From an uncultured Bacteroidales bacterium (GTDB lineage Bacteria > Bacteroidota > Bacteroidia > Bacteroidales > F082): a DNA stretch of 47,182 bases. The position numbers and the translations under genes were made by a program. The notes beneath the pieces are model-generated. The model searched no databases. It saw only the letters and a list, made by a program, of their open reading frames with translations, and was not told the origin of the DNA. The DNA is taken from positions 1-47,182 of the forward strand of contig CAMZJA010000015.1 in the NCBI GenBank assembly GCA_947307415.1. Direction: 5' to 3'. This document shows positions 33,808 to 42,244 of this stretch, piece by piece. How positions within the stretch are numbered: the stretch's first letter is position 1; each line of letters starts with the position of its first letter.

Positions 33808-34455
33808 ATGAAAAAAGTAGCGGTTATTCTTGCCGGATGCGGCACTATGGACGGATCGGAAATCAACGAGACAGTGACATTATTGTTGACATTAGACCAA
33901 CATAATATTGAATATCAGGCATTTGCGCCAGATGAAAACCAATATGAGGTTTGTAACCATGTGACTGGACAGCGCACAAACGAAAAGCGCAACATGATGG
34001 TTGAAGCGGCTCGCATTGTACGCGGAAAGATTTTGCCTTTAAGCAAATTCAACGCCGATGACTTTGACGCTTTGTTATTCCCTGGAGGCTCTGGAGCGGC
34101 AAAAAACATCTTTACTTACGCCTACGACGGAATCAATTTCAAGGTAAACAAAGAAGTTGAGAAGGCAATTCGCGACATCCACGCCCAAGGCAAGCCAATC
34201 GGAGCTATGTGCATCGCGCCATTGATGGTAGCTAAGGTCCTCGGAAACGTCAACGTTACCATGGGAAGCGGCGATTGCCGTCAAGCCAACGAGCTAACTC
34301 AAATTGGTTGCAAACATACCGAAACAACGCACGGTGGAGTGGCGGTTGACAAAGAAAACAAAATTTATAGTACGCCGTGTTTTATGTTAGATGCGAGGTT
34401 AAAAGATGTTTATGAAGGAGCATGGAATTTGGTGGAGGAGATGGTGAAAGCTTAA
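33808..34455 (+). CDS. elbB: ElbB-type DJ-1/PfpI family glyoxalase
   Basis: 215 residues, cytoplasmic. It begins KKVAVILAGCGTMDGSEINE, the typical ElbB start, and has the nucleophile elbow with Cys135 in PIGAMCIAPLM; FDALLFPGGSGAAKN precedes it. Relatives convert glyoxal-type aldehydes without a cofactor (glyoxalase III activity), and a role in isoprenoid synthesis has also been proposed. Its TAA (34453-34455) overlaps the ruvC stop in one TTAA. Confidence 0.93.
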   Translation: MKKVAVILAGCGTMDGSEINETVTLLLTLDQHNIEYQAFAPDENQYEVCNHVTGQRTNEKRNMMVEAARIVRGKILPLSKFNADDFDALLFPGGSGAAKNIFTYAYDGINFKVNKEVEKAIRDIHAQGKPIGAMCIAPLMVAKVLGNVNVTMGSGDCRQANELTQIGCKHTETTHGGVAVDKENKIYSTPCFMLDARLKDVYEGAWNLVEEMVKA

Positions 34456-35045
34456 ACTTTTTTCTCTGGATTTTGTTGTAAAAACGCTTCCCAGCTGTTG
34501 AAACTTTTCTTCCCTTTTGGAATCTTTGGAAGTTTCGACTCGCCGGTGCCTCCAACTATGTTGAGTTGGTTTTGGAAGCTATGGCAAACGGCTGCTGCCA
34601 TGGCGTCGGTGGCGTCAAGATAATCGGGGTGCTCAGTGAAATTACAGAGTTTCTGCACCATCGCGGCGACTTGTTCCTTCGAAGCGGCACCGTTTCCTGT
34701 TATCGACTGTTTGATTTTACGAGGCGAATATTCAAAAATAGGGATGTCACGATATAATGCAGCCGCCATTGCAACGCCTTGGGCACGACCGAGTTTTAGC
34801 ATCGACTGCACATTTTTTCCAAAGAAAGGAGCCTCAATGGCAAGCTCATCGGGATGATATTCGTCGATGATCTCGAGCACACGTTCAAAGATTTTTCGAA
34901 GCTTAAGTGCTTGATTTTCAAGTTTGCTAAGCTTTAAAACACCCATTCGAATCATACAAAGCTCCTTGCCTCTCTGAAGGATGAGGCCGTAACCCATCAC
35001 CATTGTTCCAGGGTCGATACCTAATATTATTCGGTCAGTTTTCAA
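34452..35045 (-). CDS. ruvC: Crossover junction endodeoxyribonuclease RuvC (TTG start)
   Basis: 197 residues. Resolves Holliday junctions with RuvAB. Acidic catalytic positions are visible in LGIDPGT (Asp10), LAIEAPFFGKN and DATDAMAAAVCH. The start must be TTG at 35045 (MKTDRIILGIDPG): an in-frame TAA sits at 35049-35051 and the first ATG would remove the catalytic Asp. The C-terminus has a basic tail (PKIPKGKKSFNSWEAFLQQN). Divergent from the flippase-like gene, tail-to-tail with elbB. Confidence 0.95.
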   Translation of the reverse strand: MKTDRIILGIDPGTMVMGYGLILQRGKELCMIRMGVLKLSKLENQALKLRKIFERVLEIIDEYHPDELAIEAPFFGKNVQSMLKLGRAQGVAMAAALYRDIPIFEYSPRKIKQSITGNGAASKEQVAAMVQKLCNFTEHPDYLDATDAMAAAVCHSFQNQLNIVGGTGESKLPKIPKGKKSFNSWEAFLQQNPEKKV

Positions 35046-35052
35046 AATTTAT

Positions 35053-35060
35053 TATCTTTG
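35053..35060 (+). promoter_or_regulatory. -7 element of the flippase-like/GT2 operon
   Basis: TATCTTTG followed by CAG, 38 bases before ATG 35099 and 8 bases before ATG 35069. The distance favours the later start if a normal leader is needed. Confidence 0.55.
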
Positions 35061-35098
35061 CAGTCGAAATGAGTGCTAATTCACATAATGCAAAAATA

Positions 35099-36073
35099 AT
35101 GAAAATTGTCGAAACAGCGATAAAAATTCTCATTGTGCTTGCCGGATGTTGGGTTATCTATGACAAAATCATTGATAATCAAAACATTACAGAGATGTGG
35201 GAATCGGTGAAAACATCGTTCTCGTCAGCCAAAAACATTCTTCTGATGGCGATAGCGCTCGTTTTAATGCCACTCAACATGGCATTTGAAGCAAGAAAAT
35301 GGCAAAAATCGGTGCTTCCGATTGAAAGAGTTCCTTTTAGAAAAGCTTTCACGGCAATATTCACCGGCGTGACAGCCGGCATGATGTTTCCGAACCGCAC
35401 TGGCGACTTCCTCGGACGTATTTTCATTCTTGAAAAAGGCAACCGAATCAAGGCGGCAATGCTCACTTTCGTGGGAAACATCGCACAGATGCTTGTCACC
35501 GTGACACTCGGATGCTTTGCTTGGATTTTCTTCTGCAAAGGTGTCGGACAGTTTTACGCTGGTGCTATCTCGTTGATAGTCTTGATATTAGGTTTTTTAT
35601 TTTATTTCAATATTAAAATTTTGATTTACTTCAAGCGTCTGATCCCGAAAAAATGGCGACCGAGAATTGAGAATTACATGGAGATTTTCGGCAGCTTTTC
35701 AAAAAAAGATTTGTTTCGGATTTTGTTGCTTGCAATAGCTAAATACATTGTCTATTCGTTCCAATTTGTGCTGCTCATCTGGGCTTTCGACGTGCCGCTT
35801 AATTATTTTGAGGCAATGATTCCTATTATGATGACTTACCTCCTGATGACAGTGATTCCGTTTATCACCATCACAGAAATTGCGGTGCGTGGCTCAGTAT
35901 GCATCTTTGTTTTTGAAAAATGGTTGAGTATCATGGGGATAAGCACATCTTTCAGCATGATGGTGTTTTCGGTGAGTACGATGCTATGGTTGTATAACCT
36001 CGCAATTCCTGCTATTATCGGATTGTTTTTTATTCGTAAATTAAAATTCATGAGAAGCAGTTATGGGTCTTGA
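35099..36073 (+). CDS. Lysylphosphatidylglycerol synthase TM-region (flippase-like) family protein
   Basis: 324 residues from ATG 35099 (ATG 35069 would add ten). Eight or so membrane spans; marked blocks are PLNMAFEARKWQKSV, VTAGMMFPNRTGDFLGRIFIL (the RxGEFxR-like signature of the UPF0104/YbhN group) and FVGNIAQMLVTVTLGC. The family includes the flippase half of MprF and putative lipid or polyprenyl transporters; without a synthetase domain a lipid-translocating role is most likely. It overlaps the GT2 gene by 11 bases, suggesting the two act in one glycan or glycolipid pathway. Confidence 0.85.
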   Translation: MKIVETAIKILIVLAGCWVIYDKIIDNQNITEMWESVKTSFSSAKNILLMAIALVLMPLNMAFEARKWQKSVLPIERVPFRKAFTAIFTGVTAGMMFPNRTGDFLGRIFILEKGNRIKAAMLTFVGNIAQMLVTVTLGCFAWIFFCKGVGQFYAGAISLIVLILGFLFYFNIKILIYFKRLIPKKWRPRIENYMEIFGSFSKKDLFRILLLAIAKYIVYSFQFVLLIWAFDVPLNYFEAMIPIMMTYLLMTVIPFITITEIAVRGSVCIFVFEKWLSIMGISTSFSMMVFSVSTMLWLYNLAIPAIIGLFFIRKLKFMRSSYGS

Positions 36074-37196
36074 AACAATACATATCATATTGAATATTAT
36101 AATGATATTCGCCGCGTTGTATTTGATTTGCATCATGGCGTTCACGTATGGTTTGTCGTTGTACAGGAATCGTGTAGAGACGCACGGCCGTGCGTCTCTA
36201 CAACAAAACGTTTCTATCCTCATTGCTGCCCGCAACGAAGGCAGAAACATTGAAAAATTATTACAATCGCTTTATAATCAAACATTTAGCAAAGATAAAT
36301 TTGAGATAATAATTGTCGATGACCATTCCGACGATGAAACATTTGAAATCGCAGAAAATTTCAGAAAATCTCATCCTGAAATGAAATTAAAAGTGCTAAA
36401 GGCAACTGGCTTTGGCAAAAAACAAGCAATATCTCAAGCATTGCATACCGCTAATAATGAATTGGTTATGGTCACCGATGCCGACTGCGAACTTCCTGAG
36501 CGATGGATAGAGACGATGGTGGGTTATTTTATGAAAAACAATCTAAAAATGTTGCTTGGTCCAGTGCTTTTATCGCCAGCCAACACTTTGTTTGAAAAAC
36601 TACAAGTGCTTGAGCATCTGAGTCTTATCGCTAGCACAGCAGGCTCAGCAGCCATTGGAATGCCGGTGATGTGCAACGGTGCCAATATGATGTACGACCG
36701 TCAAGCCGCTCTCGACGTTGAGAAATATCGCACCGACATGACAATAGCTTCTGGCGACGACATGTTTCTGATGGAGCAGTTTATCAAACATTATGGAAAC
36801 GAATCAGTGAAGTTTTTCCTTGATAATGAAGCGATTGTGAAGACTGAAACAAAGCCGGATCTCAAGTCGTTTTTCCGCCAAAGGAGACGTTGGGCTTCAA
36901 AAACCAAAGCTTATACCAACTGGAAAATCATTGCCACAGCGCTCATCGTTTTGATGTTCAATTTGAGCATAGTATTTTTCTTCGTAGCGGGATTTTTCAT
37001 GCCGGTTTTCTGGTGTTTCTTTGTACTTTACATCATAATGAAGACGCTCATCGACTTCCCAATCTTAAAAAGAATTACACACTTTATGAAACAACAAACA
37101 CTTCTCCGTTGGATGTTCCCATTGGAGTTTGTTTATCCGTTTTACGTTGTGTTTACAGCGTTTTCGGGGTTGGTTACTAATGTGAAGTGGAAATAA
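36063..37196 (+). CDS. Family 2 glycosyltransferase, membrane-bound
   Basis: 377 residues. One N-terminal span (IILNIIMIFAALYLICIMAF), then the GT-A catalytic domain: VSILIAARNEGRNIEKLL, IIIVDDHSDDET, TDADCELP (the metal-binding DxD) and FFRQRRRW (the QxxRW motif). Two more spans close the protein. The active site faces the cytoplasm and the enzyme probably adds sugars to a lipid or polymer (hyaluronan/cellulose-synthase style). A 30-bp palindrome at 36173-36202 inserts VETHGRASLQ between the first span and the catalytic domain. It ends directly before the arginase-like gene on the other strand. Confidence 0.92.
   Translation: MGLETIHIILNIIMIFAALYLICIMAFTYGLSLYRNRVETHGRASLQQNVSILIAARNEGRNIEKLLQSLYNQTFSKDKFEIIIVDDHSDDETFEIAENFRKSHPEMKLKVLKATGFGKKQAISQALHTANNELVMVTDADCELPERWIETMVGYFMKNNLKMLLGPVLLSPANTLFEKLQVLEHLSLIASTAGSAAIGMPVMCNGANMMYDRQAALDVEKYRTDMTIASGDDMFLMEQFIKHYGNESVKFFLDNEAIVKTETKPDLKSFFRQRRRWASKTKAYTNWKIIATALIVLMFNLSIVFFFVAGFFMPVFWCFFVLYIIMKTLIDFPILKRITHFMKQQTLLRWMFPLEFVYPFYVVFTAFSGLVTNVKWK
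36173..36202 (+). repeat. In-frame palindromic element, copy D (30 bp, perfect)
   Basis: Perfect palindrome with half-site TGTAGAGACGCACGG, identical to copy B, in an unrelated gene. It is translated as RVETHGRASLQ just after the first membrane span of the glycosyltransferase. Confidence 0.92.
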
Positions 37197-38339
37197 TTAC
37201 ATTAATTTCTGATAAAACTGCCACCATCTGTCCGGTAATTCATTGCGCATCGCCATATCGTAATCATCTTTTGAGCATGGTATAAAATGATTTGAAATCT
37301 CCATCCACCATTTTCCGGTTGCTTTATGGCACAAGAAAATGAGTTCATCGTAATCTTCAAGTTTTACGATATATTTCGTGAAATCGTCGCGGTTTTCGGT
37401 TGTAGGAACGTCGTTTTGTCTTAACGAAAAACCTTCCAAGAAGTACCAAATCATCTCGGCTAAATTATTGGCACTCTGATAGTTAACATCAAAACTTGGG
37501 TTGTAGTTGAAGAACCCTATCGATGTCAGTTTAGGGTTCAAGCCGGCATAACGTGTCATCTTACAGCCATCCTCGCTGCTGAAACCGTTCGGCGAGCTGC
37601 GTTTCACACCAGGCATATCGGCAGCACAGAAAGCAGCCGCATCGACGGTGACGATATCGGCACTACGAAGCAACGGCTCGGAAAGCTCAGCCCGATTTTT
37701 TATCGTACCCAAACGATAGATGTCGAACAGCAATTGCTTCATCAGGTTAATATTCTCATTATCAATGTAATAAGTCTGATAACCGATGTTGGTATAGTTG
37801 AACAAATAGTTCGGCTGATGCAAGATTATGTGGCTCAGATACGACTCTGAATTAATGCCTTCACCATCCTCGCCAAGATCGAAACGAGGATCTATCGCGG
37901 TGATATTCACCAACTTACCGGTGTTTTCATAAACCTGATAAATCGGATATGTCAAATCCTGACTTCCACCTAAAATGACAGGCACAATGTGGTATTTCAG
38001 AAGTGTCAGAAACACCTCGCTCAACGCATAGTAAGTGTCCTCAACTCTTAATCCTGACTTCACGTTGCCGAGGTCGACAATCTTCAGCTCCAGCCAATGG
38101 TTAAACAAAGGATATAAGGCATGGCGGATAGCATCCGGACCATCCTTACATCCTTCATTATCAACAGCATAGCGTTCTTCTTCAACTCCAAGGATAGCCA
38201 CTTGAAAACCTTCCAATTCAGGAAATTCTTCTTCATTTTTGAAGATATTCAGAGTGTTGCCAAGCTGTTTTTTATGCGTCAGATGGCAGTTTTCGATGAC
38301 TTCTTCCTTGACGGGATTGAGAAAAGCGCTGATGTCCAT
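37197..38339 (-). CDS. Arginase/formimidoylglutamase-family protein lacking metal ligands
   Basis: 380 residues. The ureohydrolase fold is recognisable (FQVAILGVEEERYAVDNEGCKDGPDAIRHALYPL; IVPVILGGSQDLTYPIYQ; ADIVTVDAAAFCAADMPG), but the manganese-binding motifs are changed: GGDHS reads GGSQD, DAHxD reads IDPRFD and SxDxDxxDP reads TVDAAAFCAAD. It is therefore probably not a hydrolase of the usual kind. Such arginase-like proteins are common in Bacteroidota. Last gene of queA-glyS-this, with only 2 bp after glyS. Function unknown. Confidence 0.82.
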   Translation of the reverse strand: MDISAFLNPVKEEVIENCHLTHKKQLGNTLNIFKNEEEFPELEGFQVAILGVEEERYAVDNEGCKDGPDAIRHALYPLFNHWLELKIVDLGNVKSGLRVEDTYYALSEVFLTLLKYHIVPVILGGSQDLTYPIYQVYENTGKLVNITAIDPRFDLGEDGEGINSESYLSHIILHQPNYLFNYTNIGYQTYYIDNENINLMKQLLFDIYRLGTIKNRAELSEPLLRSADIVTVDAAAFCAADMPGVKRSSPNGFSSEDGCKMTRYAGLNPKLTSIGFFNYNPSFDVNYQSANNLAEMIWYFLEGFSLRQNDVPTTENRDDFTKYIVKLEDYDELIFLCHKATGKWWMEISNHFIPCSKDDYDMAMRNELPDRWWQFYQKLM

Positions 38340-38341
38340 TT

Positions 38342-39865
38342 TTATTTCTTTGGAGAAATTTTCTTTCTTATGATTTCGTGCAACTCGTTGACGTTGACGC
38401 GGATCTGCTCCATAGTGTCACGGTCGCGCACTGTCACGGTATTGTCTTCAAGTGTCTGATTATCAACGGTAACGCAGAGAGGAGTACCGATAGCATCCTG
38501 TCTTCTGTAACGTTTTCCGATAGAGTCTTTCTCTTCGTACTGGCACATGAAGTCGTACTGCAGGCTGTCCATGATTTCGCGAGCCTTCTCCGGAAGTCCG
38601 TCTTTCTTAACGAGAGGCAAGATAGCCACTTTGTAAGGTGCGAGAATTGGAGGCAACTTCATCACGACACGTTCGCTGCCGTCTTCGAGTTTCTCCTCGG
38701 TGTAGGCATAGCTGAACATAGCGAGGAACATACGGTCCAAACCGATTGATGTCTCGATGACGTATGGGGTGTAGCTCTCGTTGGTCTCCGGATCAAAGTA
38801 TTGCAGCTTCTTGCCTGAAAATTCAGCGTGACGGCTGAGGTCGTAGTCGGTGCGGCTGTGAACGCCTTCCAGCTCCTTGAAACCGAATGGGAAATTAAAC
38901 TCGATATCGGTTGCGGCGTTGGCGTAGTGAGCGAGTTTCTCGTGATCGTGGAAACGATAGTTTTCAGCTGGAATGCCCAGTGAGAGGTGCCAATTCAGAC
39001 GTTCTTCCTTCCATTTCTTGAACCATTCCATCTCAGTGCCAGGACGTACAAAGAACTGCATCTCCATCTGCTCGAACTCACGCATACGGAAGATAAACTG
39101 ACGAGCAACGATTTCGTTACGGAAAGCTTTTCCGGTCTGGGCGATACCGAACGGAATCTTCATACGGCCGGTCTTCTGCACATTAAGATAGTTCACAAAG
39201 ATACCTTGTGCTGTCTCAGGACGCAGATAAATAGTGTTTGCGCCTTCTGCCAGCGAACCAATCTGTGTCGCGAACATCAGATTAAACTGACGAACATCTG
39301 TCCAGTTGCGTGTTCCGCTGATTGGGCAAACGATTCCGAGGTCTTCGATGAGTTTCTTGATGTCGGCGAGGTCGTTTTTCTCCATCGCGCCGTAAAGACG
39401 GTGGCTGATGGTCTCTATTTCCTTCTTCCACTCAAGAACGCGAGCGTTTGTTGTTACAAACTGTTCTTTATTGAAGGCATCACCGAAACGTTTCTGGGCT
39501 TTTTCAACTTCCTTGTTGATTTTTTCCTCTATTTTGGCCATGTAATCCTCGACCAAAACATCGGCGCGATAACGTTTCTTGCTGTCTTTGTTGTCGATCA
39601 TCGGATCGTTGAAAGCGTCAACGTGACCTGAAGCCTTCCACACTGTCGGGTGCATGAAGATAGCAGCGTCCAATCCGACGATGTTTTCGTGCATCTGCAC
39701 CATCGCCTTCCACCAGTATTCTCTGATGTTTTTCTTCAGTTCGACACCATTCTGGCCGTAATCGTAAACGGCAGCCAGTCCGTCGTAAATATCGCTGGAC
39801 GGAAAAATAAATCCGTATTCTTTAGCGTGTGAAGTTATTTTTTTAAAGAATTCTTCTTGGTTCAT
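38342..39865 (-). CDS. glyS: Glycyl-tRNA synthetase (alpha2 type)
   Basis: 507 residues. Class II enzyme charging tRNA-Gly. Signatures are RPETAQGIFVNYLNV, FRNEIVARQFIFRMREFEQMEMQFF (motif 2 region) and ETSIGLDRMFLAMF (motif 3). The C-terminal anticodon-binding domain is ILAPYKVAILPLVKKDG ... YRRQDAIGTPLCVTVD. This is the single-chain dimeric type found in Bacteroidota and eukaryotes, not the glyQ/glyS heterotetramer. It lies 11 bp after queA. Confidence 0.97.
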   Translation of the reverse strand: MNQEEFFKKITSHAKEYGFIFPSSDIYDGLAAVYDYGQNGVELKKNIREYWWKAMVQMHENIVGLDAAIFMHPTVWKASGHVDAFNDPMIDNKDSKKRYRADVLVEDYMAKIEEKINKEVEKAQKRFGDAFNKEQFVTTNARVLEWKKEIETISHRLYGAMEKNDLADIKKLIEDLGIVCPISGTRNWTDVRQFNLMFATQIGSLAEGANTIYLRPETAQGIFVNYLNVQKTGRMKIPFGIAQTGKAFRNEIVARQFIFRMREFEQMEMQFFVRPGTEMEWFKKWKEERLNWHLSLGIPAENYRFHDHEKLAHYANAATDIEFNFPFGFKELEGVHSRTDYDLSRHAEFSGKKLQYFDPETNESYTPYVIETSIGLDRMFLAMFSYAYTEEKLEDGSERVVMKLPPILAPYKVAILPLVKKDGLPEKAREIMDSLQYDFMCQYEEKDSIGKRYRRQDAIGTPLCVTVDNQTLEDNTVTVRDRDTMEQIRVNVNELHEIIRKKISPKK

Positions 39866-39876
39866 TTTATTGAGTA

Positions 39877-40926
39877 TTAAAGAATTAACATAGCATCACC
39901 ATAAGTGAAGAAGTTATATTTCTCTGCAACGGCTTCTTTATAAGCTTTCATTAAGAAATCATAACCGGCGAAGGCGGCGACTTCCATCATCATAGGTGAT
40001 TTTGGGAGGTGGAAGTTTGTGATGAGCGCGTCAGCGGTATTGAAATCGTAAGGCGGGAAGATAAACTTGTTGGTCCAGCCCTTCATCGGTTTCAGCTTGC
40101 CTGTGATGCTGACTACGGTCTCCATAACCTTCAAAGTGGTTGTTCCGACAGCAAACACCTTATGTTTTGCTTCTTTCGTCGCATTGATCATGTCGCAAGT
40201 CTCTTGCGAAATGTTGATTTCCTCAGAGTCGGTCTTATGTTTGGTCAGATCCTCGACTTCGATATCGCGGAAGTTACCCATACCGGTATGCAGCGTCACC
40301 TCAGCGAAGTTAACATCCTGAAGCTCCATACGTTTCATCAAAATCTTGCTAAAATGCATGCCTGCGGTAGGGGCGGCTACTGAACCTTCCTGTGTAGCGT
40401 AAACCGTCTGATAGTTAAACTCGTCATCAGGCTCAACAGGACGTTGAATCACCTTCGGGAGCGGAGTCTCACCAAGTCCCATAATGACTTTTTTGAATTC
40501 GTCGTGCGGACCGTCGAACAGGAAACGCAGTGTACGGCCACGTGATGTGGTGTTGTCGATTACTTCAGCCACGAGCTCGTCGTTTTCGCCGAAATACAAC
40601 TTGTTTCCGATACGGATTTTACGGGCAGGATCGACGAGAACATCCCATAGACGGCTTTCTTCGTCAAGTTCGCGAAGTAGCATCACTTCAATTTTCGCGC
40701 CTGTCTTCTCCTTTTCACCGTAGAGACGGGCCGGAAACACGCGTGAGTTGTTGATTACGAACAAATCGCCCGGGTGGCAATATTCGAGGATGTCGCGAAA
40801 TGTCTTGTGCTCAATGGTCTTAGTGTCGCGGTGCAAAACCATCATTCTTGCGTCTTCACGCTCCTTTGGAGGATACATGGCGATGAGGTCGTGCGGTAAA
40901 TTGAACTTAAACTGTGATAGTTTCAT
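39877..40926 (-). CDS. queA: S-adenosylmethionine:tRNA ribosyltransferase-isomerase
   Basis: 349 residues. Adds the epoxycyclopentanediol unit from SAM in queuosine biosynthesis on tRNA. The start [31 protein letters not shown], the block [22 protein letters not shown] and the end [27 protein letters not shown] are diagnostic. First gene of an operon with glyS and the arginase-like gene; own promoter with TTGACA and TATATTTG. Confidence 0.97.
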   Translation of the reverse strand: MKLSQFKFNLPHDLIAMYPPKEREDARMMVLHRDTKTIEHKTFRDILEYCHPGDLFVINNSRVFPARLYGEKEKTGAKIEVMLLRELDEESRLWDVLVDPARKIRIGNKLYFGENDELVAEVIDNTTSRGRTLRFLFDGPHDEFKKVIMGLGETPLPKVIQRPVEPDDEFNYQTVYATQEGSVAAPTAGMHFSKILMKRMELQDVNFAEVTLHTGMGNFRDIEVEDLTKHKTDSEEINISQETCDMINATKEAKHKVFAVGTTTLKVMETVVSITGKLKPMKGWTNKFIFPPYDFNTADALITNFHLPKSPMMMEVAAFAGYDFLMKAYKEAVAEKYNFFTYGDAMLIL

Positions 40927-40970
40927 TTCAAATATTATTTATTGATTTCTATTTTTTTCGAAAAGGAATG

Positions 40971-41001
40971 CAAATATACAACAAAATGAAAATTTTGTCA
41001 A
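40971..41001 (-). promoter_or_regulatory. queA operon promoter
   Basis: On the minus strand: TTGACA (41001-40996), 17 bases, TATATTTG (40978-40971), then 44 bases to the ATG. The TTGACA form of the -33 element is shared with the two TPR regulator genes, but the ATAGGGACA element is absent. Confidence 0.65.
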
Positions 41002-41055
41002 GAAAAAAGTTGTAATTTAGTGAAAATCAATTGATTAACTCGTCATTGACGGTTT

Positions 41056-42075
41056 TTATTGTTCCAGCTTTAAATCACCAGGTTTAATCCAGTTTAACTT
41101 TCTGAAAATCATTCCAAACAACCATGTTAGCACTGCTGGAAGAATGAAGCAAATGAGAAGAATTCCCCACCACATTTGCGAGCCGCCGTCGGGCATTGCC
41201 GAGATAACGCCGAGAGGTCCTACGAGGCCACATGTTCCCATTCCTGAGCCGATGGGCACGTTTTCGAGATGGAAAACGCATGTTGCCAAAGGACCTGTAA
41301 TAGCTGAAGTTAAAATAGGTGGTATCCATGTCAAAGGATGACGTAAAATGTTAGGCATCTGAAGCATCGAGGTGCCGATTCCCTGCGAGATGAGTCCGCC
41401 CCAGCGGTTTTCTTTGAAGCTCATAACGGCAAAACCGACCATCTGTGCGCAACAACCGGCAGTAGCTGCACCTCCGGCAATTCCTGAAAGTCCGATGGCG
41501 ATACAAATTGCGGCACTCGAAATAGGCAAAGTCAAAGCCATTCCTATGCTGACCGAAACTATGATTCCCATTGCGAAAGGATGCAGATTGGTGGCATACA
41601 TGATGAAGTCGCCAAATGCGGTCATAAAACGGCTGATACCAGGACCAACAAACATCGCGAGCAAAATACCTGAAATGATTGTAACTGAAGGCGTTACAAG
41701 AATATCCACTTGAGTTTCTTTCGAAACCATTTTTCCTAATTCTGTGCTGATAACCACAGCAACCAGTACTCCGACAGGACCGCCCAAGGTGTTTCCAGCC
41801 ACTCCGACAGCAACAGCGCTGAACATCACTAAAGCAGGAGCATGAAGAGCGTAAGCAATAGCCACTCCCATCGCGGGACCGGCGGCAGTTTTGCAGTATT
41901 TCGCAAACTCAACAAACATCGGGATATTCAAACGGCTTCCGATGGTGTCGAAAATCGTACCTATTAATAATGACGCGAACAAACCGAGCGCCATAGCGCC
42001 AAGAGCGTCAAGCAAATATGCCTTCGCCGAAATATCGACGTTTTTTCTTTTCAAAAATGACTTAAAGTTGCTCAT
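41056..42075 (-). CDS. PTS EIIC-like membrane protein (PTS_EIIC_2 type)
   Basis: 339 residues from ATG 42075 (MSNFKSFLKRKNVDISAKAYL). About nine or ten membrane spans rich in Gly and Ala. Marked blocks are LDALGAMALGLFASLLIGTIFDTIG, VGVAGNTLGGPVGVLVAVVISTELGKMVSKET and PLATCVFHLENVPIGSGMGTCGLVGPLG. It matches my memory of the stand-alone 'PTS sugar transporter subunit IIC' of the PTS_EIIC_2 family. No EIIA, EIIB, HPr or EI gene is near, so phosphotransferase-linked transport is doubtful and the substrate is unknown. Confidence 0.85.
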   Translation of the reverse strand: MSNFKSFLKRKNVDISAKAYLLDALGAMALGLFASLLIGTIFDTIGSRLNIPMFVEFAKYCKTAAGPAMGVAIAYALHAPALVMFSAVAVGVAGNTLGGPVGVLVAVVISTELGKMVSKETQVDILVTPSVTIISGILLAMFVGPGISRFMTAFGDFIMYATNLHPFAMGIIVSVSIGMALTLPISSAAICIAIGLSGIAGGAATAGCCAQMVGFAVMSFKENRWGGLISQGIGTSMLQMPNILRHPLTWIPPILTSAITGPLATCVFHLENVPIGSGMGTCGLVGPLGVISAMPDGGSQMWWGILLICFILPAVLTWLFGMIFRKLNWIKPGDLKLEQ

Positions 42076-42095
42076 TTTCAATTTTTTTGAGGGCG

Positions 42096-42103
42096 CAAAA
42101 TTA
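42096..42103 (-). promoter_or_regulatory. -7 element of the EIIC-like gene
   Basis: TAATTTTG on the minus strand, 20 bases before the ATG at 42075. No clear -33 element. Confidence 0.5.
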
Positions 42104-42164
42104 CAAAATTTTAACCTGATTTTGTTGATATTTTCAAACTTTTTTCAAAAAAATGTAAAATTAA

Positions 42165-42196
42165 TTTGTCTATATGTAAAATATTCTTTACTTTTG
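42165..42196 (+). promoter_or_regulatory. Promoter of the membrane protein/XRE pair
   Basis: TTTG (42165-42168), 20 bases, TACTTTTG (42189-42196) followed by CAG. Leader of 48 bases to the ATG. Confidence 0.72.
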
Positions 42197-42244
42197 CAGC
42201 GTTAACCATTCGAATTAAATGTTAAACCATTAAAATTTAAAACT

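Noticed and set aside
38987-39631. 214-codon plus-strand open frame
   Set aside because: Antisense to glyS; no signal, motif or promoter of its own.
41041-41051. CGTCA-T-TGACG hairpin as terminator of the EIIC-like gene
   Set aside because: The stem is only 5 bp and the T-run lies on the wrong side for the minus-strand gene.
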